From the NCBI RefSeq assembly GCF_007994225.1, contig NZ_VLLL01000005.1, positions 1,411,142 to 1,475,141 on the forward strand: a DNA stretch of 64,000 bases. The letters run 5' to 3'. The DNA is from Stackebrandtia albiflava (GTDB lineage: Bacteria > Actinomycetota > Actinomycetes > Mycobacteriales > Micromonosporaceae). The position numbers and the translations under genes were made by a program. How positions within the stretch are numbered: position 1 is the first letter of the stretch; the number at the start of each line of letters is the position of its first letter. Under the pieces are notes generated by a model, which saw only the letters and a list, made by a program, of their open reading frames with translations, searched no databases and was not told the DNA's origin. Shown here piece after piece: positions 16,358 through 25,499 of this stretch.

Positions 16358-16696
16358 TCACTCCCCTCGACGGGCACGCATCTCGGTCAACCGCTCGTTG
16401 AGGATCTCCTCCAGCTCGTCCATGCTGCGCCGCTCCAGCAGCATGTCCCAGTGGGTACGCGGCGGCTTGACCTTCTTGGTGGACGGCTCGCCGCCGTCGA
16501 CCAGCTTCGCGACCGTGCCGTCCAGGCGGCACTCCCACGTCGACGGGACCTCGGCGTCCACCGCGAAGGGCACCTCGAAACGGTGTCCACGGGCACAGAC
16601 GAAATCCCGAGTCTGACGTGGAGCCAGCTCGGTGTTGCGGTCGGATTCGTAGCTGATCGCGCCAAGTCGGCTGCCACGCAGCATCCGTTCGCTCAT
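16358..16696 (-). CDS. rbpA: RNA polymerase-binding protein RbpA (paralogue 1)
   Basis: 112 residues, the normal RbpA length. It has the N-terminal tail, the central core with VCARGHRFEVPF and PSTWECRLDG, the basic linker KKVKPPRTHWDML and the sigma-interacting helix RRSMDELEEIL. RbpA binds group I and some group II sigma factors and stabilises the RNA polymerase open complex. Of the four zinc ligands described in Streptomyces RbpA (Cys, His, Cys, Cys), the first three are kept at 34, 38 and 56, and residue 59 is Asp. A sigma-R-like promoter lies about 110 bases upstream. A second paralogue is at 34378. Confidence 0.93.
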   Translation of the reverse strand: MSERMLRGSRLGAISYESDRNTELAPRQTRDFVCARGHRFEVPFAVDAEVPSTWECRLDGTVAKLVDGGEPSTKKVKPPRTHWDMLLERRSMDELEEILNERLTEMRARRGE

Positions 16697-17051
16697 CTTC
16701 GGTGGCCTTCCCCTCTAAAACGCCTGGTCTTCGGTCTTGCGGTGGCTGCCGTCAGCCTTCCCGGTCGTGTGCGGACACCGGGTGACGCAACGGTCGGACA
16801 GTGTAACGACCCAGGCAGCCGAATTGTTTCCGGTACGGCGGTCTGTAAGCCACGTCCCGCCGCCGCTGCCGGGATCACCAGGCCGGGTACCCCGATGTGT
16901 CTCGCACCACAACGGCACCGGAGGTGCCGCCGGCCTCACCACGCACGGAGGCCGACACCCGCCACGTGACTCAATTGTCGAGCACTTCCGCGCTCGCTGC
17001 CAGTCGATTGCGAGAACGATTCAGCTTCAATCGGTGATCCGGACGTGTCGG
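16697..17051. other. 355-base intergenic region upstream of rbpA
   Basis: No gene was recognised. The rbpA promoter region (16805-16831, minus strand) is the only signal seen. The rest is unusually rich in AT patches near 16975-17040, beyond the stop of the small gene at 17052. Confidence 0.5.
16805..16831 (-). promoter_or_regulatory. Sigma-R-like promoter of rbpA
   Basis: On the minus strand GGAAA (plus 16827-16831) is followed after 19 bases by GTT (plus 16805-16807). This fits the GGAAT-N18/19-GTT pattern of the thiol-stress sigma factor SigR/SigH. In Streptomyces rbpA is known to be SigR-controlled. The leader to the rbpA ATG is about 100 bases. Confidence 0.55.
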
Positions 17052-17315
17052 TCACCACACCTGGCGGCTCAACCGGAGCCGCCTGCGCGGATACCGTCGC
17101 TGGACCCGCTTGAGGTGACCGGTCAACTCCCGCTCCGTCCAGTAGCGAAGCGGTGTCACCGTGGGGCCACGCCGGGCGGGTGCGGCCGGTGGAGCCGGTT
17201 CGGGGTCCGGGACCTTCGTGGGAAGGAGCCCACCGGCCGGTTCCGCCGACGCCGTCACGTCGCCCCCGGTGGGGCCGCCCGTCTCCCACGCCGGGTCTCG
17301 GGGAATGTCCGTCAC
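17052..17315 (-). CDS. Small hypothetical protein coupled to tdk
   Basis: 87 residues from a GTG that overlaps the tdk stop (GTGA). The N-terminal two thirds are Pro/Gly-rich and probably disordered. The C-terminus is basic (RYWTERELTGHLKRVQRRYPRR is split by charged residues) and may fold as a helix that binds nucleic acid or RNA, which is a guess. No family was recognised. The overlap with tdk is the main evidence that it is a real gene. Confidence 0.5.
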   Translation of the reverse strand: MTDIPRDPAWETGGPTGGDVTASAEPAGGLLPTKVPDPEPAPPAAPARRGPTVTPLRYWTERELTGHLKRVQRRYPRRRLRLSRQVW

Positions 17316-17914
17316 GCCAGTTCTCCAGAGCGGTAGTGCTTGCGGCACAACACCTGATAATGCAGTTCCGCGTCGTCGGTGTCACCCACCAGGATGCGTT
17401 CACCCTCCCTGACGAGCTGTCCTCCCGCGACCCGGCCGTTGAGTACCCCCGCGGCCCCGCACCAGCACAGCACCTCCACCTGAAGCCGCAACACCTCGTC
17501 GGCCAGCTCGAAGAGCCGCGCGCTGGCGGGGAACATGCTCGACGTGAAGTCGGTGGCGAGACCGAACGCGTACACGTCGACGCCGTGCTCGTCGACCAGA
17601 TCGGCCATCTGCTCGACGTGCGCCACGGTGAAGAACTGCGCCTCGTCGCAGATGACGTAGTCGATCCGGGTGCCGTCGTCCACCAGATCCACCAGGCCCT
17701 GGTGGTCGCCGACCTCCACCGCCTGCTTGGTGAGCCCGATGCGGGTCGTGACCGACGAACGCCCCGACCGGTCGTTGCGGGTCAGGAGCAGCCCGTTCCG
17801 GCCCTGGCGGGCGTGATTGTAGTGAATCTGCAGAGCCAAGGTGGATTTGCCGCAATCCATGGGACCGTAGTAGAACTTCAATCGGGCGCCGGAACGGACG
17901 GGAGTGGGGGTCAC
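17312..17914 (-). CDS. tdk: Thymidine kinase (type II)
   Basis: 200 residues from GTG 17914. The P-loop YGPMDCGKST is at about residue 16, and DEAQFF is near residue 90. The C-terminal lasso and zinc-like segment has LCWCGAAG and CRKHY. It phosphorylates thymidine to dTMP with ATP for nucleoside salvage in the cytoplasm. A -10-like TAAGCT lies close upstream on the minus strand, so the message may have a very short leader. The small gene at 17052 follows with a 4-base overlap. Confidence 0.9.
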   Translation of the reverse strand: MTPTPVRSGARLKFYYGPMDCGKSTLALQIHYNHARQGRNGLLLTRNDRSGRSSVTTRIGLTKQAVEVGDHQGLVDLVDDGTRIDYVICDEAQFFTVAHVEQMADLVDEHGVDVYAFGLATDFTSSMFPASARLFELADEVLRLQVEVLCWCGAAGVLNGRVAGGQLVREGERILVGDTDDAELHYQVLCRKHYRSGELA

Positions 17915-18089
17915 GACGTGCCAGCTTAGAACGCGCCCGGTGCGGTGCGACCGCCAGGGAGGCGATAGACGGGCACAGAACGTGAATCCGAACCGGACGA
18001 CCGGGTCGATTCAGGTCGTTCCCTGATGCCACAACGACTTTGACGCCTTTCCGGTCCCCCGGCGACCTCGCGTCGGGCAGAATGAGCCG

Positions 18090-19643
18090 ATGAGAGCGAT
18101 CGCGTGGACACAGTGGGTGAGGATCGCCGGCGCGGTGTTCCTGGGGGCCGCCGTGCTACCCGGAGTCGCCCGGGACGCCGCGGCTCACGAGGATTCCGAC
18201 CCGAAGGACTTCCTGGGCGGTGAGGACTTCGCGGTGCAGGCGGGTACCGCGTTCTACGCGTGGACCGGTGAGGGCGAGACACTCGACGCGACCTTCACCC
18301 CCGCCGACATGACCGAACGACCGAAGCAGGGCGCCGTCGTCGCCGTCACCGACCCCGCCGGGAAGGTACGGGGCGAGTGCGTCCTCAAGCCCGGACAGGA
18401 CGACAAGGTCTGCCGTATCGCCAACCAGTCGGCGAAGAAACCCGGCGTGTGGCGCGTCGACTACCGGCCGCTGGGCGAGGGCACCGCCGTGGCCGCCAAC
18501 TGGGACGTGCGGGTCACCGCCGGTGGGGACGTCCGCAAGGGCCGGGTGTGGACCGAGGCGTACCACGTGTACCAGCAGTCCGGGAAGGACGGCGACATAT
18601 CGCTGTACTACCTGTCGCAGACCGGGTTCCAGTACAAGGCCACCTTCCGCGGCTACAACGGGCTGTGGTCGGGCTTCCAGGCCAGCGCCGCCGGCCTCAC
18701 CGAGCTCGACAGTTGCGTGCCGATCGACCACAGCCCCGGCGGGATGAAGGGCGACTTCGACTCCGATCTGAGCCGGTGCGGACCCTACAAGGTGTTCTTC
18801 CAGCGGCCCGCCGACGAGCTGCCGGAGTCCGCCGCGGTCGCCGGCGGGGACGAGACCTGGTTGCTGACCCCGGTGCGAGAACCCTCGCTGGGCGAGGTGT
18901 CGTTCACCCCCGCCGGACCCCACGAGGTGCCCGGCGACTTCGTCGTGCGGGTCACCGACCACATCGGGACCGTGCGGCTGGACCTCGACCTCAACGCCGA
19001 CGGCGACGTCGAGGACGAGGTGGACCGCCGCATTCTGTGGGGCATCACGTCGGTCGGTGAGAACGACGTAGCCATCCCCTGGGACGGACTCGACGGCAAC
19101 GGCAAAGCCGTCCGAAACGGCCGGGACCTCCGGGTGACCGCCGTCATCGACCGCATCGCACCCATCTACTTCGTCAACTCCGACGTGGAGGGGCGCTCCG
19201 GCGGCATCGAGGTCTGGTACCTGAACGGTCCGGGCGAGGGCGGCCAGAGGGTCTACTGGAACGACTCGCCCGAACCCGGTGCCGAGAACCAGGCCGACCA
19301 GTCGGGCGACGTCGAGTCACTGGGCGGCGCCCGGAACTGGACGTTCGACTCCGACTGGGGCGACGGTCGCCCCATCCAGGACTGGTCCTACGTCGAGGCC
19401 GACGTCCGCACCGAGCCGGCGACGGTGGTGCTGCCGCCGCGACCGCCGACCCAGGCGGAACTGGACGCACGGGCCGCCGCCGCGATCTCCTTCTGGCAGA
19501 CACCGTTCGGGACGGTCACCTGGATCGCGGTGGTGACCTCGGTGGTCGGCCTCGGACTGCTCCTGCTGATTTCCAGGCGGGACCGGCGACGCGACATCGA
19601 CGGTGAGCAGCAGCCGGGCCGTAAACTCGCCGGACTGTCGTGA
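18090..19643 (+). CDS. Exported membrane-anchored protein of unknown function
   Basis: 517 residues. A signal peptide (about residues 1-32, ending AAAHED) is followed by a long extracellular region, a hydrophobic segment near residue 484-503 and a short basic cytoplasmic tail, so it is a type I surface protein. The middle contains beta-rich repeats, and IPWDGLDGNGKAVRNGRDL near residue 330 resembles the FlgD-like immunoglobulin motif. Asp-rich LDLNADGDVEDEVD could bind calcium. Four cysteines in the extracellular part may form disulfides. No enzyme motif was seen. It stands alone between divergent tdk and a convergent transporter gene. Confidence 0.75.
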   Translation: MRAIAWTQWVRIAGAVFLGAAVLPGVARDAAAHEDSDPKDFLGGEDFAVQAGTAFYAWTGEGETLDATFTPADMTERPKQGAVVAVTDPAGKVRGECVLKPGQDDKVCRIANQSAKKPGVWRVDYRPLGEGTAVAANWDVRVTAGGDVRKGRVWTEAYHVYQQSGKDGDISLYYLSQTGFQYKATFRGYNGLWSGFQASAAGLTELDSCVPIDHSPGGMKGDFDSDLSRCGPYKVFFQRPADELPESAAVAGGDETWLLTPVREPSLGEVSFTPAGPHEVPGDFVVRVTDHIGTVRLDLDLNADGDVEDEVDRRILWGITSVGENDVAIPWDGLDGNGKAVRNGRDLRVTAVIDRIAPIYFVNSDVEGRSGGIEVWYLNGPGEGGQRVYWNDSPEPGAENQADQSGDVESLGGARNWTFDSDWGDGRPIQDWSYVEADVRTEPATVVLPPRPPTQAELDARAAAAISFWQTPFGTVTWIAVVTSVVGLGLLLLISRRDRRRDIDGEQQPGRKLAGLS

Positions 19644-19644
19644 C

Positions 19645-19679
19645 GTCGTGGGGCGGGCCGGGACGGCCCACCCCACGAC
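19645..19679. terminator. Bidirectional terminator
   Basis: GTCGTGGGG-C-GGGCC pairs with GGCCC-A-CCCCACGAC around a short loop, between the convergent surface protein gene and the transporter gene. Confidence 0.65.
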
Positions 19680-19683
19680 CGCG

Positions 19684-21030
19684 TCACACCCGGGCCGGCG
19701 GCCGGTTCCCCACGGCGATGATGGCGCGTCGCATCGGCACCATGAGCAGCAGGACGAAACCGGCGGCGAAGAAGACGATCAGCGAGATGATCGCGATCCG
19801 GTAGCTCTCGGTCAGGTCGTAGGCGAGCCCGAACAGCAGCGGTCCCAGCCAGCTGGTGCCCTTGTCGGAGATCTCGTACAGGCCGAAGTACTCGCCCTCC
19901 TTGCCGCGGGGTATCAACTGGCTGAACAGCGACCGGCTGAGCGCCTGGGAGCCGCCCAGCACCAGACCGATACCGGCGCCCAGGGCCAGGAACAGCGGGA
20001 AGTTGTTGGCGGGCATGAGATAGGCGACCACCAGGATCGCCACCCACGCGACCAGGCTGCCCAGTACGGTGCGCTTGGCGCCGTACCGCTTGGCGAGCCA
20101 CCCCAGCAGCAACGCGCCGCCGAACGCCAGGATCTGCACCATCAGGATCACCGGCATGAGTTCGGTCAGTTCGAAGCCCAGTTCCTCGGCCCCGTACAGG
20201 CCCGCCAGTGAGATGACGGTCTGGATGCCGTCGTTGTAGATCAGGAACGCCACCAGGAACAGCAGTGTCAACGGGAACGCCCGGAGACCCTTCAGGGTGC
20301 GCCAGAACTGCCGGAAGCCGTCGGTGAGCGCCGAGCCCTCCGCGACACCTTCCAGGGGGCTGCGGTTCTTCAACCACAACATCGTGAACGTGGTGAACGC
20401 CGCCCACCACACGCCGGCCGACACCAGTGACCAACGGGCGATCTCGGCCTGGTTCTCGGTACCGCCCATCAGCAGGGCGATCAGGTTGAACAGGAACAGG
20501 AGTCCGCCGCCGAGGTAACCCATCGCCCAACCCCGGCTCGACACCTTGTCGCGTTCCTTCTCGGTGGCGATCTGGGGGAGGAAGGAGTTGTACACCACGA
20601 CGCTGGCGCCGAGACTGACGTTGGCGACCAGGAACAGCCAGGCCCCGAGTTCGTACCGGTCCCCGGTGACGAACATCAGGCCGCAGGTGGCCGCGGCACC
20701 GACGTATGCGAAACCGGCGAGCAGTTCCTTCTTGGACCGGGTGCGGTCGGCGATGGCGCCCGCGATGGGCAGGACGAGCACCTGGAGGATGACCGACAGG
20801 GCGGTCGCGTAGGGCCACAACGAGCCGGCCTTGACGAGGAGGAGACCTCCGAGCAGTGACACACGGCCGTCGGCGTCGGCGCCGGCCTCGGCTATCCCGG
20901 TGAGGTAGGGGCCGAGGAAGGCGGTGACCACGGTGGTGGAGAACGCCGAGTTGGCCCAGTCGTACATGTACCAGCCGGCGCGTTCGCGTTTGCTGCTGAC
21001 CGGAGTCGGGGGTGGGGGCGTGGTGACCAA
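19684..21030 (-). CDS. MFS transporter, UMF1/Atg22-like family
   Basis: 448 residues with about 12 predicted membrane helices. The N-terminal GWYMYDWANSAFSTTV is the hallmark of the UMF1/Atg22-like subfamily of major facilitator transporters, some of which export amino acids from vacuoles in yeast. The bacterial substrates are not known. The only plausible start is TTG 21030, preceded by GAAGG at about 11 bases. It lies 20 bases after the glycerophosphodiester phosphodiesterase gene on the same strand, so the two are probably co-transcribed. Confidence 0.88.
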   Translation of the reverse strand: MVTTPPPPTPVSSKRERAGWYMYDWANSAFSTTVVTAFLGPYLTGIAEAGADADGRVSLLGGLLLVKAGSLWPYATALSVILQVLVLPIAGAIADRTRSKKELLAGFAYVGAAATCGLMFVTGDRYELGAWLFLVANVSLGASVVVYNSFLPQIATEKERDKVSSRGWAMGYLGGGLLFLFNLIALLMGGTENQAEIARWSLVSAGVWWAAFTTFTMLWLKNRSPLEGVAEGSALTDGFRQFWRTLKGLRAFPLTLLFLVAFLIYNDGIQTVISLAGLYGAEELGFELTELMPVILMVQILAFGGALLLGWLAKRYGAKRTVLGSLVAWVAILVVAYLMPANNFPLFLALGAGIGLVLGGSQALSRSLFSQLIPRGKEGEYFGLYEISDKGTSWLGPLLFGLAYDLTESYRIAIISLIVFFAAGFVLLLMVPMRRAIIAVGNRPPARV

Positions 21031-21050
21031 GTGATCGCAGCCTTCATGTC

Positions 21051-21857
21051 TCAGGCGGGCCAGATGCCGCGGGAGCGATAGACGTCAGCAAGTATGTCGA
21101 TTCTGTCGGTCATGATGCCGTCGACTCCCAGATCCAACAACGCCCTCATCATGCCCGGGTCGTCCACCGTCCAGACGTGCACCTGCAGACCCAGCCGGTG
21201 GGCGTGATCGACGAGACGCCGGTCCACCACCGTCAAACCCCTGTACCGCAACGGCACCTGTACCGCCGCCGCCCGGTGCACGTACCCCGCCAGGCCGGTG
21301 CCCGGCAGCCGGGACGCCAGCCACAACCGCGCCACCTCCCGGCGTCCCATCCCGGTCGCCAGCCGGGGACTGGAGTCCGCGCGGACCCGTGCCAACCTCG
21401 CGTCGTCGAAGGACGACACCAGCACACGGTCCACGGCCGCCGCCCGCTCCACCACCCGCAACGTGGGCGCCACCGACGCGCCGGACTTGACGTCGAGGTT
21501 GAACCGCACCCCCGGCCACGCCGCCACCACCTCGTCCAGCCGGGGGATGAGCGGCTCCCCCCGGTGCCGGATCGCACCGAGCTCCCGCCAGGTCAGCGAC
21601 TCCACCGTGCGGGGGTCGCCGGTCAGGCGGGACAGGTCGGCGTCGTGGAACAGGACCGCCACACCGTCGGCGCTGGCGTGCACGTCGGTCTCCAGATACC
21701 GGAACCCCGCCGCGACCGCCCGGCCGAACGCCGCCGCGGTGTTCTCGTCACCCTCGGCGGCGCCGCCCCGGTGCGCGAAACCTATCGGCCCGTCGTTGCG
21801 CAGGAACCGATATGGACTGCTCGGCCGATTGCACGACACCGTGCCGGAGGGGAACAT
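21051..21857 (-). CDS. Glycerophosphodiester phosphodiesterase
   Basis: 268 residues from ATG 21857. The GDPD signature FAHRGGAAEGDENT is near residue 26, followed by YLETDVH (metal-binding Glu and Asp) and LFHDADLSRLTG (second catalytic His). No signal peptide is evident, so it is probably cytoplasmic. It hydrolyses glycerophosphodiesters to glycerol 3-phosphate and an alcohol. A GTG two codons upstream (21863) is an alternative start. It precedes the transporter gene by 20 bases and is divergent from the Hsp70-like gene. Confidence 0.88.
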   Translation of the reverse strand: MFPSGTVSCNRPSSPYRFLRNDGPIGFAHRGGAAEGDENTAAAFGRAVAAGFRYLETDVHASADGVAVLFHDADLSRLTGDPRTVESLTWRELGAIRHRGEPLIPRLDEVVAAWPGVRFNLDVKSGASVAPTLRVVERAAAVDRVLVSSFDDARLARVRADSSPRLATGMGRREVARLWLASRLPGTGLAGYVHRAAAVQVPLRYRGLTVVDRRLVDHAHRLGLQVHVWTVDDPGMMRALLDLGVDGIMTDRIDILADVYRSRGIWPA

Positions 21858-22029
21858 GTCCACGAGTATCCATCGTGGCAGCCGTAGCACCGCGCCAGAC
21901 CACGCGCCGGAACGGGACCGCAGGCACCGCAGTGGATCCCGACGCAGCCCGGAGAGCGCACCCGACGCGGTACCGGCGGGGTGGAACCCGGCCACTAAGG
22001 TGAGGACCCGGAGAAGGAGACTGGCATTC

Positions 22030-23436
22030 ATGCGTGTGCTTGGCATTGACTTTGGAACCTCAAACACGGTGGCGATCCTGCGGATGGCCGATGGCCGGGT
22101 CAAGCCGTTGCTTTTCGACGGTTCCCCGATGCTGCCATCGGCCGTGTACCTGTCCGCCGACGGACGGATGCTGATCGGCCGCGACGCCGAACGCAACGCC
22201 CGGATGGACCCGGCGCGCTTCGAACCCAACCCCAAACGCCGGATCGACGACGGGACGATCTTCCTCGGCGACCAGGAGATCCCGGTCCCGCGGGTGTTCG
22301 CCTACGTCCTGGAGCAGGTGGTCGGTGAGGCGCGGCGACAGTTGGGCGGACCGCCGGAGGCGGTGCGGATGACCCACCCGGCGCGCTGGGGTGAACGCCG
22401 CCGGAACCTCCTCATCGAGGCGGCCCGGCTCGCCGGCCTGCCGAAGCCGCAGCTCATCCCGGAACCGGTCGGCGCGGCCTCCTACTTCACGAGCGTCCTG
22501 GGCACCGCCGTTCCCGTCGGCCGGGCCCTGGCGATCTACGACCTCGGCGGCGGCACCTTCGACGCCACCGTCGTCCGCCGCACCCAGGCGGGATTCGAGG
22601 TGCTCAGTGAGGAGGGCCTGCCCGACGTCGGTGGTCTCGACTTCGACCACGGCATCGTGGAGCACCTGGGCAAGACCTACGGCGTCTCGCACGCCGCCAC
22701 CTGGTCCCGCCTGATGAACCCCACCGACGACAAGGACCGCCGCTACCGGCGGATGCTCTACGAGGACGTCCGCGGCGCCAAGGAGATGCTGTCGCGTACC
22801 GCTTCCGCGGACATCCACCTCCCGGCGCTGGACGTCGACGCCCACCTGACCCGCGAGGAGTTCGAGGAGGTCGCCCGCCCGCACCTCGAACGCACCATCG
22901 AGTGCATGGAACGGGCGATCCGAGGGGCACGCCAGTCGCCCAAGGACCTGGTTGGCATCTTCCTGGTCGGCGGTTCGAGCCGGATCCCGATGGCGGCGAA
23001 CCTGATCCACAAGGGCCTGGGCGTCGCACCCCGCACCTTCGAACAGCCCGAGACGGTCGTCGTCGAGGGCGCCCTGTCGATCGGCGGGCCGCCGGGCTCC
23101 GCCCCCGGACGGCCGGTCTCCGGGATGCCGCAGCGTCCCCCGGTGCGGCCACCGATGGCACAACCCCACCGCCCGCCGGTCTCCGGAGGCCCCGCGCCGC
23201 GTCCGCCGGCGATGCAGCAACCCCAGATCAACCCCCGCCCACCGGTCGCCCCCCAGATGCAGCCGCCGCGCCCGCCCATCCAGGCGGCCCCCCGGCCGAT
23301 GGTGTCGGCACCACGCCCGGCGCCGGTGGTCCAGCAGAAGAAGTGGACCCAGGAACCGGCCGTCGTGCTGACGATGGTCGTCGCCGGCGTCCTGGTCGTC
23401 GGCTTCATCATCCTGCTCATCGCGGCCCTGATGTGA
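22030..23436 (+). CDS. Hsp70-family ATPase with Pro-rich linker and C-terminal membrane anchor
   Basis: 468 residues from ATG 22030. The actin-like ATPase domain (about 1-350) shows GIDFGTSNTVAI, the second phosphate loop YDLGGGTFDATVV and FLVGGSSRIP. No substrate-binding domain follows. Instead there is a Pro-rich linker (about 355-435, many PPV/PRP repeats) and a single hydrophobic segment near the end (VLTMVVAGVLVVGFIILLI). This places the ATPase in the cytoplasm tethered to the membrane. Such proteins are common in actinobacteria and largely uncharacterised. AAGGAGA lies upstream of the ATG. It is not a canonical DnaK. Confidence 0.82.
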   Translation: MRVLGIDFGTSNTVAILRMADGRVKPLLFDGSPMLPSAVYLSADGRMLIGRDAERNARMDPARFEPNPKRRIDDGTIFLGDQEIPVPRVFAYVLEQVVGEARRQLGGPPEAVRMTHPARWGERRRNLLIEAARLAGLPKPQLIPEPVGAASYFTSVLGTAVPVGRALAIYDLGGGTFDATVVRRTQAGFEVLSEEGLPDVGGLDFDHGIVEHLGKTYGVSHAATWSRLMNPTDDKDRRYRRMLYEDVRGAKEMLSRTASADIHLPALDVDAHLTREEFEEVARPHLERTIECMERAIRGARQSPKDLVGIFLVGGSSRIPMAANLIHKGLGVAPRTFEQPETVVVEGALSIGGPPGSAPGRPVSGMPQRPPVRPPMAQPHRPPVSGGPAPRPPAMQQPQINPRPPVAPQMQPPRPPIQAAPRPMVSAPRPAPVVQQKKWTQEPAVVLTMVVAGVLVVGFIILLIAALM

Positions 23437-23437
23437 G

Positions 23438-23475
23438 CGTCGGGGGCGGCCGGTGACCACCGGCCGCCCCCGACG
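23438..23475. terminator. Strong hairpin terminator
   Basis: An 18-bp perfect stem (CGTCGGGGGCGGCCGGTG and complement) with a 2-base centre begins 1 base after the Hsp70-like stop codon. It has no U tract. Confidence 0.75.
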
Positions 23476-23563
23476 ACGCCGCGCGACCGGCGGCGTCCGG
23501 TTCGACCCGCGTCGTGCTCCCTTGTGCCTGTTCGATGACATACCGGCCGGTTAGGCTTCCGGT

Positions 23564-25447
23564 GTGGCATCTAAACCCGGCTCCCTGCCCTACCGTCCCG
23601 CCCCCGGAACCATCCCGGAGCAACCCGGCGTCTACCGGTTCCGTGACGCCGATCGCAGGGTCATCTACGTCGGCAAGGCCAAGAACCTGCGTGCCCGGCT
23701 CAACTCCTACTTCGCCGACCCGCAGGGCCTGCATCCCCGCACCCACAAGATGGTGCACACCGCCACGTCCGTGGACTGGGTCGTGGTGGACACCGAGGTC
23801 GCCGCGCTACAGCTGGAGTACTCCTGGATCAAGGAGTTCGACCCGCGCTTCAACGTCATGTACCGCGACGACAAGAGTTACCCGTACCTGGCGGTCACGG
23901 TCGGGGAGGAGTACCCCAGGCTCCAGGTCATGCGCGGCGACAAACGCAAGGGGGTCCGCTACTTCGGCCCGTTCTCGCACGCCTGGGCCATCCGCGAGAC
24001 CCTCGACCTCCTGCTGCGGGTCTTCCCGGCCCGCACCTGCGGGAAGGCCGAGTTCAACCGCGCCGCCCGGATCGGGCGCCCGTGCCTGCTCGGCGACATC
24101 GGCAAGTGCACGGCGCCCTGCGTGGGCCGGGTCGACGCCGACGAACACCGCCGCATCGTCGACGAGTTCTGCGACTTCATGGCGGGCCGCACCGACCGGT
24201 TCGTGAAGCGGCTGGAGTCGGAGATGACGCAGGCCGCCGAGGTCCAGGACTTCGAACGCGCCGCGCGTCGGCGTGACGACCTGGCCGCACTGCGCCGGGC
24301 ACTGGAGAAGCAGGTGGTGGTGCTGTCCGACGACACCGACGCCGACGTGGTGGCGTTCGCCGACGACGGCCTCCAGGCCGCCGTGGCGGTGTTCCACGTC
24401 CGGGGCGGCCGGATACGCGGTGAGCGCGGCTGGATCGTCGACCGTCCCGAGGGCGTCTCCGACGGCGACCTGATCCACGACCTGTGCACCCAGTTCTACG
24501 GCGGCCAGGCGGGACAGGACGTGCCCCGTGAGGTGTTGGTGCCCGCGCTGCCCGACGACGCCGAGGCGCTGTCGGACTGGCTCACCCAGCGCCGGGGCGG
24601 CACGGTCCGGTTGCGGATTCCCAAACGCGGCGACAAGCGCGCCCTCGCCGAGACCGTCCGGCGCAACGCCGAGCAGGCACTCGCCCGGCACAAGCTCCGC
24701 CGGGCCGGTGACCTGACCGCGCGGGGCAAGGCGCTGGAGGAGCTCGCCGACGCGCTGGAACTGCCGACGCCCCCGCTGCGCATCGAGTGCTTCGACGTGT
24801 CCCAGATGCAGGGCAGTGACGTGGTCGCCAGCATGGTCGTGTTCGAGGACGGCCTGCCGCGCAAGTCCGAGTACCGCCGGTTCGTGGTGAGGGGCGAACG
24901 CACCGACGACCTCTCGGCGATGCGGGAGGTCCTGACCCGCAGGCTCAGCCGGCTGAAGGACGACCCCGACCCCCTCGACGAGGAGGGGAAGGCGAAACGG
25001 TTCGCCTACCCGCCGCAGTTGATCGTCGTCGACGGCGGCGCCCCGCAGGTGGCGGTGGCCGACGCGGTACTGGCCGAGCAGGGCGTCGACACGGTCAACC
25101 TGTGCGGCCTGGCCAAGCGGCTGGAGGAGGTGTGGCTACCCGGTGAGGAGTATCCGGTGATCCTCCCCCGCACCTCGGAGGCGCTCTACCTGTTGCAGCG
25201 GGTGCGTGACGAGGCGCACCGGTTCGCGATATCCCTGCACCGCAGTCGCCGGGGGAAGAAGGTCACCGCGTCGGCGTTGGACGACATCCCCGGACTCGGC
25301 CCCACCCGGCGCAGGGCGCTGCTGAAGCACTTCGGGTCGGTCAAGCGCCTCCGCGAGGCCGACGTGGCCGAGATCACCGCCGTCCCCGGTATCGGAGCCC
25401 AACTGGCCGGGGTCATCGCGGCCAGTCTGGCCGAACGGTCCGGCTGA
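23564..25447 (+). CDS. uvrC: UvrABC system protein C
   Basis: 627 residues from GTG 23564. The N-terminal GIY-YIG nuclease ([21 protein letters not shown], residues about 23-43) makes the 3' incision. The UVR motif that binds UvrB lies near residue 220 ([18 protein letters not shown]). The RNase H-like domain with IECFDVSQ makes the 5' incision, and tandem helix-hairpin-helix motifs ([15 protein letters not shown] and [10 protein letters not shown]) end the protein. It acts in nucleotide excision repair. It starts the conserved uvrC-rapZ-yvcK-whiA block. Confidence 0.95.
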   Translation: MASKPGSLPYRPAPGTIPEQPGVYRFRDADRRVIYVGKAKNLRARLNSYFADPQGLHPRTHKMVHTATSVDWVVVDTEVAALQLEYSWIKEFDPRFNVMYRDDKSYPYLAVTVGEEYPRLQVMRGDKRKGVRYFGPFSHAWAIRETLDLLLRVFPARTCGKAEFNRAARIGRPCLLGDIGKCTAPCVGRVDADEHRRIVDEFCDFMAGRTDRFVKRLESEMTQAAEVQDFERAARRRDDLAALRRALEKQVVVLSDDTDADVVAFADDGLQAAVAVFHVRGGRIRGERGWIVDRPEGVSDGDLIHDLCTQFYGGQAGQDVPREVLVPALPDDAEALSDWLTQRRGGTVRLRIPKRGDKRALAETVRRNAEQALARHKLRRAGDLTARGKALEELADALELPTPPLRIECFDVSQMQGSDVVASMVVFEDGLPRKSEYRRFVVRGERTDDLSAMREVLTRRLSRLKDDPDPLDEEGKAKRFAYPPQLIVVDGGAPQVAVADAVLAEQGVDTVNLCGLAKRLEEVWLPGEEYPVILPRTSEALYLLQRVRDEAHRFAISLHRSRRGKKVTASALDDIPGLGPTRRRALLKHFGSVKRLREADVAEITAVPGIGAQLAGVIAASLAERSG

Positions 25448-25499
25448 CGCCCACCGGGTGCTGAGGCGGTCCGCCTTCCCGGCCGTGCATACTCGACGG

